64,000 nt of DNA, taken from contig NZ_BMPH01000012.1 of NCBI RefSeq assembly GCF_014647495.1, positions 83,930 to 147,929 of the forward strand, written 5' to 3'. A model generated the notes under the pieces. The model was not told the origin of the DNA. It worked only from the letters and a program-made list of their open reading frames with translations, and made no database searches. The translations under genes were made by a program, and so were the position numbers. This DNA comes from Glutamicibacter protophormiae (GTDB lineage: Bacteria; Actinomycetota; Actinomycetes; Actinomycetales; Micrococcaceae). Positions 8,579 through 17,498 of the stretch are shown piece after piece. How positions within the stretch are numbered: the first letter of the stretch is position 1; every line of letters starts with the position of its first letter.

Positions 8579-11500
8579 ATGGCCCCACGTACCCAGTCTC
8601 AGGGGGCGAAGAAGCCAACGACGCGTAAACCCAAGGCGTCCGGCACCTCGTCCTCCAAGAAACCCACCGATAATCCGGAGCAGGAACTGCCGTTGCCGCT
8701 GCGCGTGATCCGCAGCGTGTGGATGGGCATCGCCCGGATCTTCGGTGGCGCCTTCCGACGCATCGGCGGCACCGTCAAACCCGACTACGAGCTGCGGCGC
8801 GACGGCACAGGACTGTTTCTCGCCCTGATCGCCATTGTCGTGGCGATCGTCGAATGGTGGGGACTGCGCGATGCCGGCTGGTTCGGCATCGGGGTGCATG
8901 CGGTGGCCGGCGGAACGCTCGGCTTCATGGCCGTGCTGCTGCCGATCATCCTATTCGTGGGGGCTTTCCGGCTGTTCCGCTACCCGGAAGCCGTCACGGA
9001 GAACAACCGCATCGGCATCGGCCTGCTGATCATGACGCTGTCCGGGTCCTCCATCGCCTCGCTGGCCAATGGGTCGCCGGCGGTGTCCGAGGACTTCGAC
9101 GTGCTCTGGAATGCCGGGGGCATGGCCGGATCCATTCTGGGCACCCCGCTGGGGCTGCTGATTTCGGCGCCCGGAGCCATGGCGGTGTTCATCTTCCTGG
9201 TGTTCATGTCGCTGCTGATCGTCACCGCCACGCCGATCACCCAGATCCCCACGCGCATCCGCAACGGCTACAACCGCCTGCTGGGCCAGGATCCTGACGT
9301 AGTGCGCGCGGGCCGCGCCTCCGCCCAGGAGGCCTCCCACACCGTCGAGCTGGGGGCCCAGTCCGAGGACCACGACCAGTCCTACCTCTACCCGCAGGAC
9401 GAGGCGGCGCCGGCTCCCAAGAAAAAGAAGCCCGGCTTCTTCGAACGCCGCGCGGCGGCCCGCAAGGTCACCGAGGTCTACGACGTGGACGGCCACGAGG
9501 GCGCGGAGCGCAGCGGCGACATCGCCTATGACAAGGCGGTCATCGACGAGGAATCGGCCGAGCCGGACGAAGCCGCCACCACCTCGCTGCCGGCGGTGCA
9601 CCGAAACCGCTCCTTCGAGGTCTTCGACGCCGACGAAGGCGCCACCCAAGCCCTTTCCCGGGAGCAGATGGCTTCGGAGCATCCGACCATCGCGCACCGC
9701 GCGGTGGAGGTCGAAGCAGAACTGGATGCGGAGCCGGAACCGCAGACCCCGCCTCCGGGCGTGAAGCGCCCCACCAAGGCCGAGGCCGAGATGGCCCAGA
9801 TCATGGAGAGCATCGGGCTCAAGTCCGAGCCCGAAGCCTCCACCAGCGCCATGGACCAGGTCTCCTCGCGCGCCGCCGGCCTCTCCGGCGCGCCGCAGCC
9901 ACCCATCCCGGCGCGCACCGAGCAGCTGCAGCTCTCCGGCGACATCGCCTACACCCTGCCTTCGGCCGACTTCCTGCCGCCGGGTCCTCCGGCCAAGGAG
10001 GCCAGCGAAGCCAACCAGGTGGTGGTCGACGCGCTGACCAACACCCTGCAGCAGTTCAAGGTCGACGCCCGGGTCACCGGGTTCTCCCGCGGCCCGACGG
10101 TGACCCGTTACGAGATCGAGCTGTCCCCGGGCACCAAGGTGGAGAAGGTCACCGCGCTGTCCAAGAACATCTCCTACGCCGTGGCCTCCTCCGACGTGCG
10201 TATCCTGTCCCCGATCCCGGGCAAGTCCGCCATCGGCATCGAGATCCCGAACACGGACAAGGAGGTCGTCGCCCTGGGCGACGTGCTGCGCAGCCAGAAT
10301 GCGCGCAAGACCGAGCACCCGATGGTCATGGGCGTGGGCAAGGACGTCGAGGGCGGATTCGTCGTGGCCAACCTGGCCAAGATGCCGCACCTGCTGGTTG
10401 CCGGCGCGACCGGCGCAGGCAAGTCCTCGTTCGTGAACTCGATGATCACCTCGATCCTGATGCGTTCCACCCCGGACCAGGTCCGCATGGTCATGGTCGA
10501 CCCCAAGCGCGTGGAACTGACCGCCTATGAAGGCGTGCCGCACCTGATCACCCCGATCATCACCAACCCGAAAAAGGCCGCCGAGGCCTTGGGGTGGGTC
10601 GTGCGCGAGATGGACACCCGCTACGACGACCTGGCGAACTTCGGCTTCAAGCACATCGACGACTTCAACAAGGCGGTCAAGGCCGGCAAGGTGCACCCTC
10701 CCGAGGGTTCCAAGCGCGTGCTCAAGCCCTACCCGTACCTGCTGGTGATCGTGGACGAGCTCGCCGACCTGATGATGGTCGCGCCGCGCGATGTGGAAGA
10801 CTCGATCGTGCGTATCACCCAGCTGGCCCGTGCCGCCGGCATCCACCTGGTGCTGGCCACCCAGCGCCCGTCGGTGGACGTGGTCACCGGCCTGATCAAG
10901 GCCAACGTGCCCTCGCGCATGGCCTTCGCCACCTCCTCGGTCACCGACTCTCGCGTGGTGCTGGACCAGCCGGGCGCCGAGAAGCTGCTGGGCCAGGGCG
11001 ACGCGCTGTTCCTGCCCATGGGCACCTCCAAGCCGATGCGCGTGCAGGGCGCCTGGGTCACCGAGTCGGAGATCCACCGCGTGGTGGAGCACGTCAAGGC
11101 CCAGCTGCAGCCCGAATACCGCGACGACGTCATGCCGGTCGCGGAAAAGAAGAAGATCGACGAGGACATCGGAGACGACCTGGAGCTGCTGCTGCAAGCC
11201 ACCGAGCTTGTGGTCACCAGCCAGTTCGGTTCCACCTCGATGCTGCAGCGCAAGCTGCGCGTGGGCTTCGCCAAGGCCGGGCGCCTGATGGACCTGATGG
11301 AATCGCGCGGGGTGGTCGGCCCGTCCGAGGGCTCCAAGGCCCGCGACGTGCTCATCAAGCCGGATGACCTGCCCATGGTGCTGGCCGCGATGCGCGGCGA
11401 CGACCCGTCCAACACGCAGGCGAGCGCCGCCGAACAGGCGCTGGTGGACGAGGCGAATGTGAACCACGCGGATCCGGTGGCAGAATATGCCGAGGACCTG

Positions 11501-11605
11501 GTTGCCAAGGACCTGGATGACCGACCGCAGGCCGTCGATTACTTCGACGGCTCCGACGACGAGGGCTCCGGTGAGGACGCCTGGGACCTGACAGGGAGAC
11601 ACTGA
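8579..11605 (+). CDS. ftsK: DNA translocase FtsK/SpoIIIE
   Basis: A 1008-residue septal DNA pump that clears the terminus region of chromosomes during division. A Ser/Lys/Thr-rich cytoplasmic start is followed by four helices (about 78-215), a long acidic linker (about 235-465), and the RecA-type motor with Walker A GATGAGKSS at 609-617 and Walker B LVIVDE (Asp726). The C-terminal winged-helix gamma domain is recognisable from LLLQATELVVTSQFGSTS onward. An acidic tail of about 80 residues ends the protein. Length and order are typical of actinobacterial FtsK. pgsA follows after 5 bases, the normal neighbour. Confidence 0.95.
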   Translation: MAPRTQSQGAKKPTTRKPKASGTSSSKKPTDNPEQELPLPLRVIRSVWMGIARIFGGAFRRIGGTVKPDYELRRDGTGLFLALIAIVVAIVEWWGLRDAGWFGIGVHAVAGGTLGFMAVLLPIILFVGAFRLFRYPEAVTENNRIGIGLLIMTLSGSSIASLANGSPAVSEDFDVLWNAGGMAGSILGTPLGLLISAPGAMAVFIFLVFMSLLIVTATPITQIPTRIRNGYNRLLGQDPDVVRAGRASAQEASHTVELGAQSEDHDQSYLYPQDEAAPAPKKKKPGFFERRAAARKVTEVYDVDGHEGAERSGDIAYDKAVIDEESAEPDEAATTSLPAVHRNRSFEVFDADEGATQALSREQMASEHPTIAHRAVEVEAELDAEPEPQTPPPGVKRPTKAEAEMAQIMESIGLKSEPEASTSAMDQVSSRAAGLSGAPQPPIPARTEQLQLSGDIAYTLPSADFLPPGPPAKEASEANQVVVDALTNTLQQFKVDARVTGFSRGPTVTRYEIELSPGTKVEKVTALSKNISYAVASSDVRILSPIPGKSAIGIEIPNTDKEVVALGDVLRSQNARKTEHPMVMGVGKDVEGGFVVANLAKMPHLLVAGATGAGKSSFVNSMITSILMRSTPDQVRMVMVDPKRVELTAYEGVPHLITPIITNPKKAAEALGWVVREMDTRYDDLANFGFKHIDDFNKAVKAGKVHPPEGSKRVLKPYPYLLVIVDELADLMMVAPRDVEDSIVRITQLARAAGIHLVLATQRPSVDVVTGLIKANVPSRMAFATSSVTDSRVVLDQPGAEKLLGQGDALFLPMGTSKPMRVQGAWVTESEIHRVVEHVKAQLQPEYRDDVMPVAEKKKIDEDIGDDLELLLQATELVVTSQFGSTSMLQRKLRVGFAKAGRLMDLMESRGVVGPSEGSKARDVLIKPDDLPMVLAAMRGDDPSNTQASAAEQALVDEANVNHADPVAEYAEDLVAKDLDDRPQAVDYFDGSDDEGSGEDAWDLTGRH

Positions 11606-11610
11606 CACCC

Positions 11611-12219
11611 ATGAGTGAGCAAGCTTCGCACGAAACACCGCAGCCGGTGCCGGTACTGAATATCGCCAACGTGCTGACCACGATCCGCATCATCATGGTT
11701 CCGTTCTTCATCTGGGCGTTGTTCGCGGACGACAGCACCCACGGCACCTGGCGCTGGGTGGCGCTGGGGCTGTTCGTGCTGGCCATGTACACCGACAAGC
11801 TGGACGGCGATCTGGCCCGCAGCCGCGGGCTGGTCACGAACTTCGGCAAGATTGCTGACCCGATTGCCGACAAGCTGCTCACTGGCTCCGCGTTGGTCTG
11901 CCTGTCCATCCTGGCCGAGCTGCCATGGTGGGTCACCGTGACCATTCTGGTCCGCGAATGGGGCATCACCCTGCTGCGCGTGGTGGTCATCCGCTATGGC
12001 GTGATCGCCGCCAACATGGGCGGCAAGATCAAGACCGTGCTGCAGGCAGTGGTCATCGGGCTGTACCTGCTGCCGCTGACCCATACCGTCGACTGGCTGC
12101 ATGCGGTGGCCTGGGCCCTGATGCTGTTGACCGTCGCTGTGACCGTGGTGACCGGTGTTGAATACATCTTCAAGGCCATCGCCCTGCGCAACACCTACAA
12201 GAAGAACGAACAGCGCTAG
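11611..12219 (+). CDS. pgsA: CDP-diacylglycerol-glycerol-3-phosphate 3-phosphatidyltransferase
   Basis: A 202-residue integral membrane CDP-alcohol phosphatidyltransferase that makes phosphatidylglycerol phosphate. The family motif D-x2-DG-x2-AR-x8-G-x3-D-x3-D is complete: Asp62, Asp65, Gly66, Ala69, Arg70, Gly79, Asp83 and Asp87. About six hydrophobic helices surround it. It begins 5 bases after ftsK and is followed by cinA, the standard actinobacterial order. Substrate assignment to glycerol phosphate, not inositol phosphate, rests on this neighbourhood. Confidence 0.88.
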   Translation: MSEQASHETPQPVPVLNIANVLTTIRIIMVPFFIWALFADDSTHGTWRWVALGLFVLAMYTDKLDGDLARSRGLVTNFGKIADPIADKLLTGSALVCLSILAELPWWVTVTILVREWGITLLRVVVIRYGVIAANMGGKIKTVLQAVVIGLYLLPLTHTVDWLHAVAWALMLLTVAVTVVTGVEYIFKAIALRNTYKKNEQR

Positions 12220-12243
12220 CTAACGCCAACGACCAACGAACGC

Positions 12244-12276
12244 CGGTGCGCATCGGGGACTACCCGGTGCGCACCG
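12244..12276 (+). terminator. Inverted repeat between pgsA and cinA
   Basis: CGGTGCGCA pairs perfectly with TGCGCACCG around a 15-base loop. It has no T-tract and may only attenuate transcription into cinA. Confidence 0.4.
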
Positions 12277-12298
12277 TCCATACCCAGGAGAGCGACAA

Positions 12299-12781
12299 AT
12301 GAGGCACCAGGCACCAGCGGTGATTTCCATGGCCGGCGAGCAGAAGCTCCAGCTGGCCACCGCCGAATCCCTGACCGCCGGGCTGATTGCGGCAACCTTG
12401 GCCGAGGTGCCGGGAGCCTCTGCGGTGCTGCGCGGCGGGATAGTCAGCTACTCCAGCGACGTCAAGGCCTCCGTGCTGGGAGTGGACGAGAATCTCCTGG
12501 CGGAGAAGGGGTCCGTAGACCCCGAGGTGGCACGACAGATGGCTGTTGGAGCCCAGCGCGCCTGCGGAGCCGACCTTGCCGTCTCGGCCACCGGCGTCGC
12601 CGGTCCCGAATCGCATGACGGAAAATCCGTGGGCACCGTGTTTATCGGGTGGGCATCCGGAAGCGAGTCCGGAGCCAGAGAACATCACTTCGTCGGCGAC
12701 CGTGCCCAGATCCGGGAGCAGAGCACCAACGCAGCCATCAACCAGCTGGCTGCCATATTGGGTAAAGCTTCTTCACAGTAA
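12299..12781 (+). CDS. cinA: CinA-family nicotinamide-nucleotide amidase
   Basis: A 160-residue stand-alone CinA C-terminal (PncC-type) domain that deamidates nicotinamide mononucleotide to nicotinate mononucleotide. The active-site region is ATAESLTAG with Ser24, where many relatives have ESCTGG; GGIVSYSSDVK and SATGVAGP are further family motifs. The N-terminal MoaB-like half of full-length CinA is absent, as usual in actinobacteria. It lies between pgsA and clgR as in related genomes. The 288 bases that follow hold clgR leader sequence, including a weak GCGGAA/TTCCGC dyad right after the stop. Confidence 0.85.
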   Translation: MRHQAPAVISMAGEQKLQLATAESLTAGLIAATLAEVPGASAVLRGGIVSYSSDVKASVLGVDENLLAEKGSVDPEVARQMAVGAQRACGADLAVSATGVAGPESHDGKSVGTVFIGWASGSESGAREHHFVGDRAQIREQSTNAAINQLAAILGKASSQ

Positions 12782-13069
12782 AGCGCGGAATACTATTTTT
12801 CCCGGCAATTTCCGCAATGAATCATCGTTTTGTGGCGTAGGTCGCAAATTTATGATTAGGGTGATGGTACGGGAACAAATTCGAATGACATGCCGTTGTA
12901 AGAATTGAAGGGTCGCTAGGACGGCCCCCGTTATGAATAGATCTTCGAGATGGACCTAGGAGCAAAGGCTAAATTTATGGTCAAGCAACCCGTCACAGTC
13001 AATGGTGTTGTCCGTTGGCGCGATATGGGAGAAGCCCATATGGTCCAGCCCGTGAAGGAGGAGCACAAA

Positions 13070-13390
13070 ATGGTAGTACTCCGTCATGAAATCGGTGACG
13101 TCCTGCGTGACGTCCGTCAGCGCCAGGGTCGTACCCTCCGCGAGGTTTCCCATAGCGCCCGAGTTTCGCTGGGCTACCTGTCGGAAGTGGAGCGTGGACA
13201 GAAGGAAGCATCTTCGGAGCTGCTCTCGTCAATCTGCTCCGCTCTGGAGATTCCGCTCTCGCTCATGCTGCGCGAGGTATCTGAGCGCGTCGCACTGGCC
13301 GAAGGCATCGCGATCCCGGACACCGTTCCTACCGACATGGCCAACGAGTTCGCAGCAACCCGCAACGACAAGCCACTGGCTTCGGTTTAA
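13070..13390 (+). CDS. clgR: Cro/C1-type regulator of the ClgR family
   Basis: A 106-residue regulator with a helix-turn-helix (about 5-60) reading [12 protein letters not shown] and [17 protein letters not shown], close to ClgR, the activator of clp protease genes in actinobacteria. The frame is open upstream to 12950, with ATGs at 12950 and 12977. The start at 13070 is chosen because AAGGAGGAG, by far the best Shine-Dalgarno nearby, sits 6 bases before it, and the family begins at MVVLRxEIG. The C-terminus is LASV, not the AA ending that makes some ClgR proteins Clp substrates. Confidence 0.88.
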   Translation: MVVLRHEIGDVLRDVRQRQGRTLREVSHSARVSLGYLSEVERGQKEASSELLSSICSALEIPLSLMLREVSERVALAEGIAIPDTVPTDMANEFAATRNDKPLASV

Positions 13391-13437
13391 GCTACATCAA
13401 CACTTACCGGGGATGCCGCAGGCAGCCAACCCGGCTG

Positions 13438-13469
13438 GCGAGGGCCTACGCAAATGCGTGGGCCCTCGC
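13438..13469 (+). terminator. Hairpin after clgR
   Basis: GCGAGGGCCTACGC and GCGTGGGCCCTCGC pair in 13 of 14 positions around AAAT. It separates clgR from the DUF3046 gene. An ATG at 13454 lies inside the hairpin, which argues against using it as the start of the next gene. Confidence 0.7.
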
Positions 13470-13492
13470 TTCATTCGTGGGAGAATATTCCA

Positions 13493-13717
13493 GTGCGACT
13501 TAGTGACTTTTGGCGGAATATGGAGAATGAATTCGGCCCGCGATACTCCCATGTTCTGGCCGACTCCATGGCCCTGTCCGAACTGGACAGCATGACGGCG
13601 AGCGTTGCCCTGAACAAAGGCGTCAAGCCAAAACAAGTCTGGGAAGCGTTGTGCCGTGCGCAAGATGTGCCAGCGGAACGCTGGCTCGGTGTAGACATCG
13701 AGCCAAAGCAGTCCTAG
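13493..13717 (+). CDS. DUF3046 protein
   Basis: A 74-residue protein starting at GTG (MRLSDFWRNMENEFG), the conserved start of DUF3046, with the later motif KPKQVWEALCRAQDVPAERW. A GGGAGA ribosome-binding site lies 8 bases upstream. The gene is conserved in front of recA in many actinobacteria; its function is unknown. The small acidic/aromatic protein has no membrane segment. Confidence 0.85.
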   Translation: MRLSDFWRNMENEFGPRYSHVLADSMALSELDSMTASVALNKGVKPKQVWEALCRAQDVPAERWLGVDIEPKQS

Positions 13718-13730
13718 GCGTCGACGAGCA

Positions 13731-13748
13731 GTTTCGAGTATTCGAAAC
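13731..13748 (+). promoter_or_regulatory. Perfect palindrome upstream of the recA promoter
   Basis: GTTTCGA-GTAT-TCGAAAC is an exact 7-bp inverted repeat with a 4-nt centre, 7 bases before the recA -35. Its TCGAAA half resembles part of a LexA half-site, but the arrangement differs from the TCGAAC-N4-GTTCGA consensus. It may be an accessory site. Confidence 0.4.
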
Positions 13749-13755
13749 ATCCACA

Positions 13756-13785
13756 TTGATTTTCGAACATCTATTCGGATAGAAT
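13756..13785 (+). promoter_or_regulatory. recA promoter with embedded LexA box
   Basis: -35 TTGATT (13756-13761) and -10 TAGAAT (13780-13785) are 18 bases apart. Between them lies TCGAAC-ATCT-ATTCGG (13763-13778), which matches 10 of 12 positions of the actinobacterial/Gram-positive SOS box TCGAAC-N4-GTTCGA. LexA bound here would block the promoter. A second possible -10 (TACTGT, 13884-13889) lies closer to recA. Confidence 0.75.
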
Positions 13786-13951
13786 TGATCGTGAACGAGG
13801 CGGAACGCCGCCCGCGAAAACTTAAACTTTGAGTTTGTCCACACTTGCCGGATCCGCGGGTCCAAAGTGTCGGTAGGCGCTCATACTGTCTAATGCAGGA
13901 CAAGAAATCGTGAGCAGGTCGATTGATGGCTTGCATGAGCAAAGGTGAACC

Positions 13952-15004
13952 ATGGCAGCAAATAATGATCGGGAAAAGGCACTTGAGTCTGTCCTGGGCC
14001 AGATCGACAAGGCCTTCGGCAAGGGCTCGGTCATGCGCCTGGGTGATGAAACTCGCGCTCCCATTGAAGTAATTCCTACCGGTTCGGTTGCACTGGACGT
14101 GGCCCTGGGCATTGGCGGACTTCCTCGCGGCCGTGTCGTGGAGATCTACGGTCCGGAATCTTCCGGTAAGACCACCGTCGCACTGCACGCTGTGGCCAGC
14201 GCCCAGCGCAACGGCGGCATCGCGGCATTCATCGACGCCGAGCACGCACTGGACCCCGAGTACGCCAAGAAGCTGGGCGTTGACACCGATGCGCTGCTGG
14301 TCTCCCAGCCGGATACCGGTGAGCAGGCCTTGGAAATCATGGATATGCTCGTTGGCTCCGGCGCACTGGATATCATCGTCATCGACTCCGTGGCGGCCCT
14401 GGTTCCACGTGCGGAAATCGAAGGCGAAATGGGCGACAGCCACGTTGGCCTGCAGGCTCGACTGATGTCCCAGGCACTGCGCAAGATCACCGGTCGCCTC
14501 TCGGCTTCGAAGACCACCGCGATCTTCATCAACCAGCTCCGCGAGAAGATCGGCGTCTTCTTCGGCAGCCCGGAAACCACCACCGGTGGCAAGGCGCTGA
14601 AATTCTACGCTTCGGTACGTATCGATATCCGCCGAATTGAAACCCTCAAGGAGGGAACCAACCCGGTCGGTAACCGCACCCGCGCCAAGATCGTCAAGAA
14701 CAAAATGGCTCCGCCGTTCAAGCAGGCCGAATTCGACATCTTGTACGGCCACGGCATTTCCCGCGAAGGCTCGCTCATCGACATGGGTGTTGAGCACAAC
14801 CTGGTCAAGAAGTCCGGTGCTTGGTTCACCTATGATGGCGACCAGCTGGGCCAGGGCAAGGAAAATGCCCGCCGATTCCTGCGCGACAACCCGGATCTGG
14901 CTACCGAGCTGGAACGTCAGATCCTGCAGAAGCTCGGTGTTCTGCCGGCGGAAGAGGTAGAAGAAGACGAGACAGAACTGCGAGTCGTCGAGGGCGATAA
15001 GTAG
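13952..15004 (+). CDS. recA: Recombinase RecA
   Basis: A 350-residue RecA that forms ATP-dependent filaments on single-stranded DNA, promotes strand exchange and triggers LexA self-cleavage. Walker A GPESSGKT is at 67-74, and the long [19 protein letters not shown] region is intact. The acidic C-terminal tail is normal. No intein is present. AAAGG precedes the ATG. recX overlaps its stop by one base. Codon use and length are ordinary. Confidence 0.98.
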   Translation: MAANNDREKALESVLGQIDKAFGKGSVMRLGDETRAPIEVIPTGSVALDVALGIGGLPRGRVVEIYGPESSGKTTVALHAVASAQRNGGIAAFIDAEHALDPEYAKKLGVDTDALLVSQPDTGEQALEIMDMLVGSGALDIIVIDSVAALVPRAEIEGEMGDSHVGLQARLMSQALRKITGRLSASKTTAIFINQLREKIGVFFGSPETTTGGKALKFYASVRIDIRRIETLKEGTNPVGNRTRAKIVKNKMAPPFKQAEFDILYGHGISREGSLIDMGVEHNLVKKSGAWFTYDGDQLGQGKENARRFLRDNPDLATELERQILQKLGVLPAEEVEEDETELRVVEGDK

Positions 15005-15888
15005 TGAGTTCAGGTTTCAAACGACGTAGCGTTCGACCCGGATACGGTTCCGGGTCGGACGCTACGTCCGTTTCCAACGAATTTCAGGGAGACCTTCAGG
15101 ACATGCCCGAATGGGCTCGGCCCGACCCGGCCGCGCCCGAGGCCCCTGAACCGGGAGAACCGGGCGCCCGCCAAGCTGCGCCACGAAGCCTTCCCTCCGA
15201 CGCGGTGGAACCAACCAATCGGCGGGTCATTGCCAGCGTCCCAGCGCAGGAGAAGAAGAAGCCGGAAAACGTCGACGAACTACGTGCAGCGATGTACGAG
15301 ATCCTGTCTGCCCCGGCACCCGCAGCGCCTACGAAAAAGGAACGCCGGGAGGCTCGCGAGGCCAGGCGAGCGTCGCGCGAATCTGGGGAAACTGAAGAAC
15401 TCAGCGATGACCAATGGCGGGAAAAGGCCCGAGGGATCCTGCTGCGACAGCTGACGGCCAGCGACAAAACCGCGAAACAGCTGAAGGACAAGCTTCTTGA
15501 AAAAGATTGTCCTGAAGACATTGCCGATGAGGTGATCGAGCGCTATGCGCAAATCAAGCTCGTCGACGACGAACGCTTCGCCAAGACGTGGGTGGCGGCA
15601 AGGGCCCGCTCCCGCGGGCTGGCGCGCGGCGCGATCAAGCGCGAGCTGCGTACCAAGGGAATCGATGATGAAACCGCAGCCGAAGCGCTGGAGCAGATCG
15701 ACGACGAAACCGAGGAGCAGCGCGCGAGGGAACTGGTTCGCGCCAAGCTGCGGCCGGAATCGATGGGAGTGGACCGGGACAGGTCGTTGCGACGCCTGGT
15801 CGGCATGCTGGGGCGCAAGGGGTATAACGGAGGAATGGCGTTCAAGGTAGCTCGCGAAGAATGGGAAGAACGCTTCGGGCAGCACTAG
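15004..15888 (+). CDS. recX: Regulatory protein RecX
   Basis: A 294-residue protein whose C-terminal ~150 residues are RecX three-helix repeats (ARGILLRQLTASDKTAKQLKDKL, then YAQIKLVDDERFAKTWVAAR); RecX binds RecA filaments and limits their activity. The first ~135 residues are Pro/Ala/Glu-rich and presumably disordered, making the protein longer than the usual 150-200 residues; such tails are frequent in Micrococcaceae. The GTG start overlaps the recA stop by one base (TAGTG), so translation is coupled. Confidence 0.92.
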   Translation: MSSGFKRRSVRPGYGSGSDATSVSNEFQGDLQDMPEWARPDPAAPEAPEPGEPGARQAAPRSLPSDAVEPTNRRVIASVPAQEKKKPENVDELRAAMYEILSAPAPAAPTKKERREAREARRASRESGETEELSDDQWREKARGILLRQLTASDKTAKQLKDKLLEKDCPEDIADEVIERYAQIKLVDDERFAKTWVAARARSRGLARGAIKRELRTKGIDDETAAEALEQIDDETEEQRARELVRAKLRPESMGVDRDRSLRRLVGMLGRKGYNGGMAFKVAREEWEERFGQH

Positions 15889-15952
15889 AGGCAACGCGGT
15901 CGAACTCCGCGCGCCGAGGACTGCCTTCGTTTCGGGGCCTGCGCGAATTCGG

Positions 15953-15958
15953 TAACAT
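15953..15958 (+). promoter_or_regulatory. -10 element of a probable leaderless miaB transcript
   Basis: TAACAT is followed by 6 nt (TATAAG) and the GTG start of miaB. No -35 stands out. Confidence 0.35.
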
Positions 15959-15964
15959 TATAAG

Positions 15965-17494
15965 GTGAGCGAGCAACAACCGATTTCCAGCCCCGAGTCC
16001 GAACTGCAACCACGCACCTACGAAGTGCGCACCTTCGGCTGCCAGATGAACGTCCACGACTCCGAGCGGCTCTCCGGGCTGCTTGAAGACGCAGGGCTGA
16101 CACGGAAGCCGGAAGAAGCGACCGACGGCGTCGCCGACGTCGTGGTATTCAACACCTGCGCCGTACGTGAGAACGCGGACAACAAGCTCTACGGCAACCT
16201 CGGCATCCTGAAGGGTGTCAAGGAATCCCGACCGGGCATGCAGATCGCCGTCGGCGGCTGCCTGGCGCAGAAGGACCGCGAGACCATACTCAAGAAGGCT
16301 CCGTGGGTCGATGTGGTTTTCGGAACCCATAACATCGGCTCGCTGCCGGCACTGCTGAACCGCTCTCAGCACAACAAGAAGGCTGAACTGGAGATCCTCG
16401 AGTCCCTGGACGTCTTCCCCTCGACACTGCCGACGCGCCGCGAATCGGTCTACGCGGGCTGGGTGTCGATCTCGGTGGGCTGCAACAACACGTGCACGTT
16501 CTGCATCGTGCCCTCCCTGCGCGGCAAGGAACGCGACCGCCGGCCCGGTGAAATCCTGGCCGAAATCCAGGCACTCGTGGACGACGGAGCCATCGAAGTG
16601 ACGCTCCTGGGCCAGAATGTAAACTCCTACGGCGTAGAATTCGGCGACCGGCTGGCGTTCGGCAAGCTGCTGCGAGCCTGCGGAGAAATCGAAGGACTGG
16701 AACGCGTGCGTTTCACCAGCCCGCACCCGGCGGCATTCACCGACGACGTGATCGAGGCCATGGCCGAAACCCCAAACGTCATGCCCCAACTGCACATGCC
16801 GCTGCAGTCCGGATCGGACCGAGTGCTCAAGGAGATGCGCCGTTCCTACCGTTCAAAGAAATTCCTCGGAATCCTGGACAAGGTGCGCGAGCGCATCCCG
16901 CATGCCGCGATTACCACCGACATCATCGTCGGCTTCCCAGGGGAGACCGAAGAAGACTTCCAGGCCACCCTCGACGTCGTGGAAGCTTCGCGCTTCTCCT
17001 CGGCCTTCACCTTCCAGTACTCGCCGCGCCCCGGCACCCCGGCTGCGACCATGGACGAGCAACTGCCCAAGGCCGTCGTCCAGGAACGATTCGAGCGTTT
17101 GACTGCACTGCAGGACCGGATTGCCAAGGAGGAAAACGCCAAGCAGCTGGGCCGGACCGTTGAGGTCATGGTTACCGAGCACGCAGGCCGCAAGGCCGAA
17201 TCGACCCATCGACTGTCCGGCCGCTCGCAGGACCAGCGCCTGGTGCACTTCTCGGTTCCCGAGGGTGCCGCCACCCCGCGCCCCGGCGACCTGGTCACCC
17301 TGCCGATCACCGAGGTAGCGGCATTCCACTTGGTTTCCGACCCGACCGCGGAGCAGTACCAGCTGCGCCGTTCGCGGGCAGGCGACGCGTGGGACCGGTC
17401 GCAGGCCGAAAGCTGCGGTGTGCCGGCGCCCGGAACAGTCAGCGAGCCGGGACGGACCAACCTGGGCATGCCGACCTTGAAGGTGCGCGGCTAG
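15965..17494 (+). CDS. miaB: tRNA-2-methylthio-N6-dimethylallyladenosine synthase
   Basis: A 509-residue radical-SAM methylthiotransferase that adds the 2-methylthio group to i6A37 of tRNAs. The N-terminal UPF0004 domain has cluster ligands Cys26, Cys65 and Cys99. The radical-SAM motif CNNTCTFC supplies Cys173, Cys177 and Cys180. A TRAM domain follows around 385-450. The C-terminal extension of about 60 residues is polar. It precedes miaA, which makes its substrate, by 4 bases. Confidence 0.95.
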   Translation: MSEQQPISSPESELQPRTYEVRTFGCQMNVHDSERLSGLLEDAGLTRKPEEATDGVADVVVFNTCAVRENADNKLYGNLGILKGVKESRPGMQIAVGGCLAQKDRETILKKAPWVDVVFGTHNIGSLPALLNRSQHNKKAELEILESLDVFPSTLPTRRESVYAGWVSISVGCNNTCTFCIVPSLRGKERDRRPGEILAEIQALVDDGAIEVTLLGQNVNSYGVEFGDRLAFGKLLRACGEIEGLERVRFTSPHPAAFTDDVIEAMAETPNVMPQLHMPLQSGSDRVLKEMRRSYRSKKFLGILDKVRERIPHAAITTDIIVGFPGETEEDFQATLDVVEASRFSSAFTFQYSPRPGTPAATMDEQLPKAVVQERFERLTALQDRIAKEENAKQLGRTVEVMVTEHAGRKAESTHRLSGRSQDQRLVHFSVPEGAATPRPGDLVTLPITEVAAFHLVSDPTAEQYQLRRSRAGDAWDRSQAESCGVPAPGTVSEPGRTNLGMPTLKVRG

Positions 17495-17498
17495 CCGC

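Noticed and set aside
8951..11638. 895-codon open frame antisense to ftsK
   Set aside because: It is a shadow of ftsK with no recognisable domain.
12830..12925. ClgR-type operator in the clgR leader (GCG-N5-CGC at 12835, CGC-N5-CGG region at 12914)
   Set aside because: The dyads have the wrong orientation or mismatches against the CGC-N5-GCG type consensus, so I do not call autoregulation from them.
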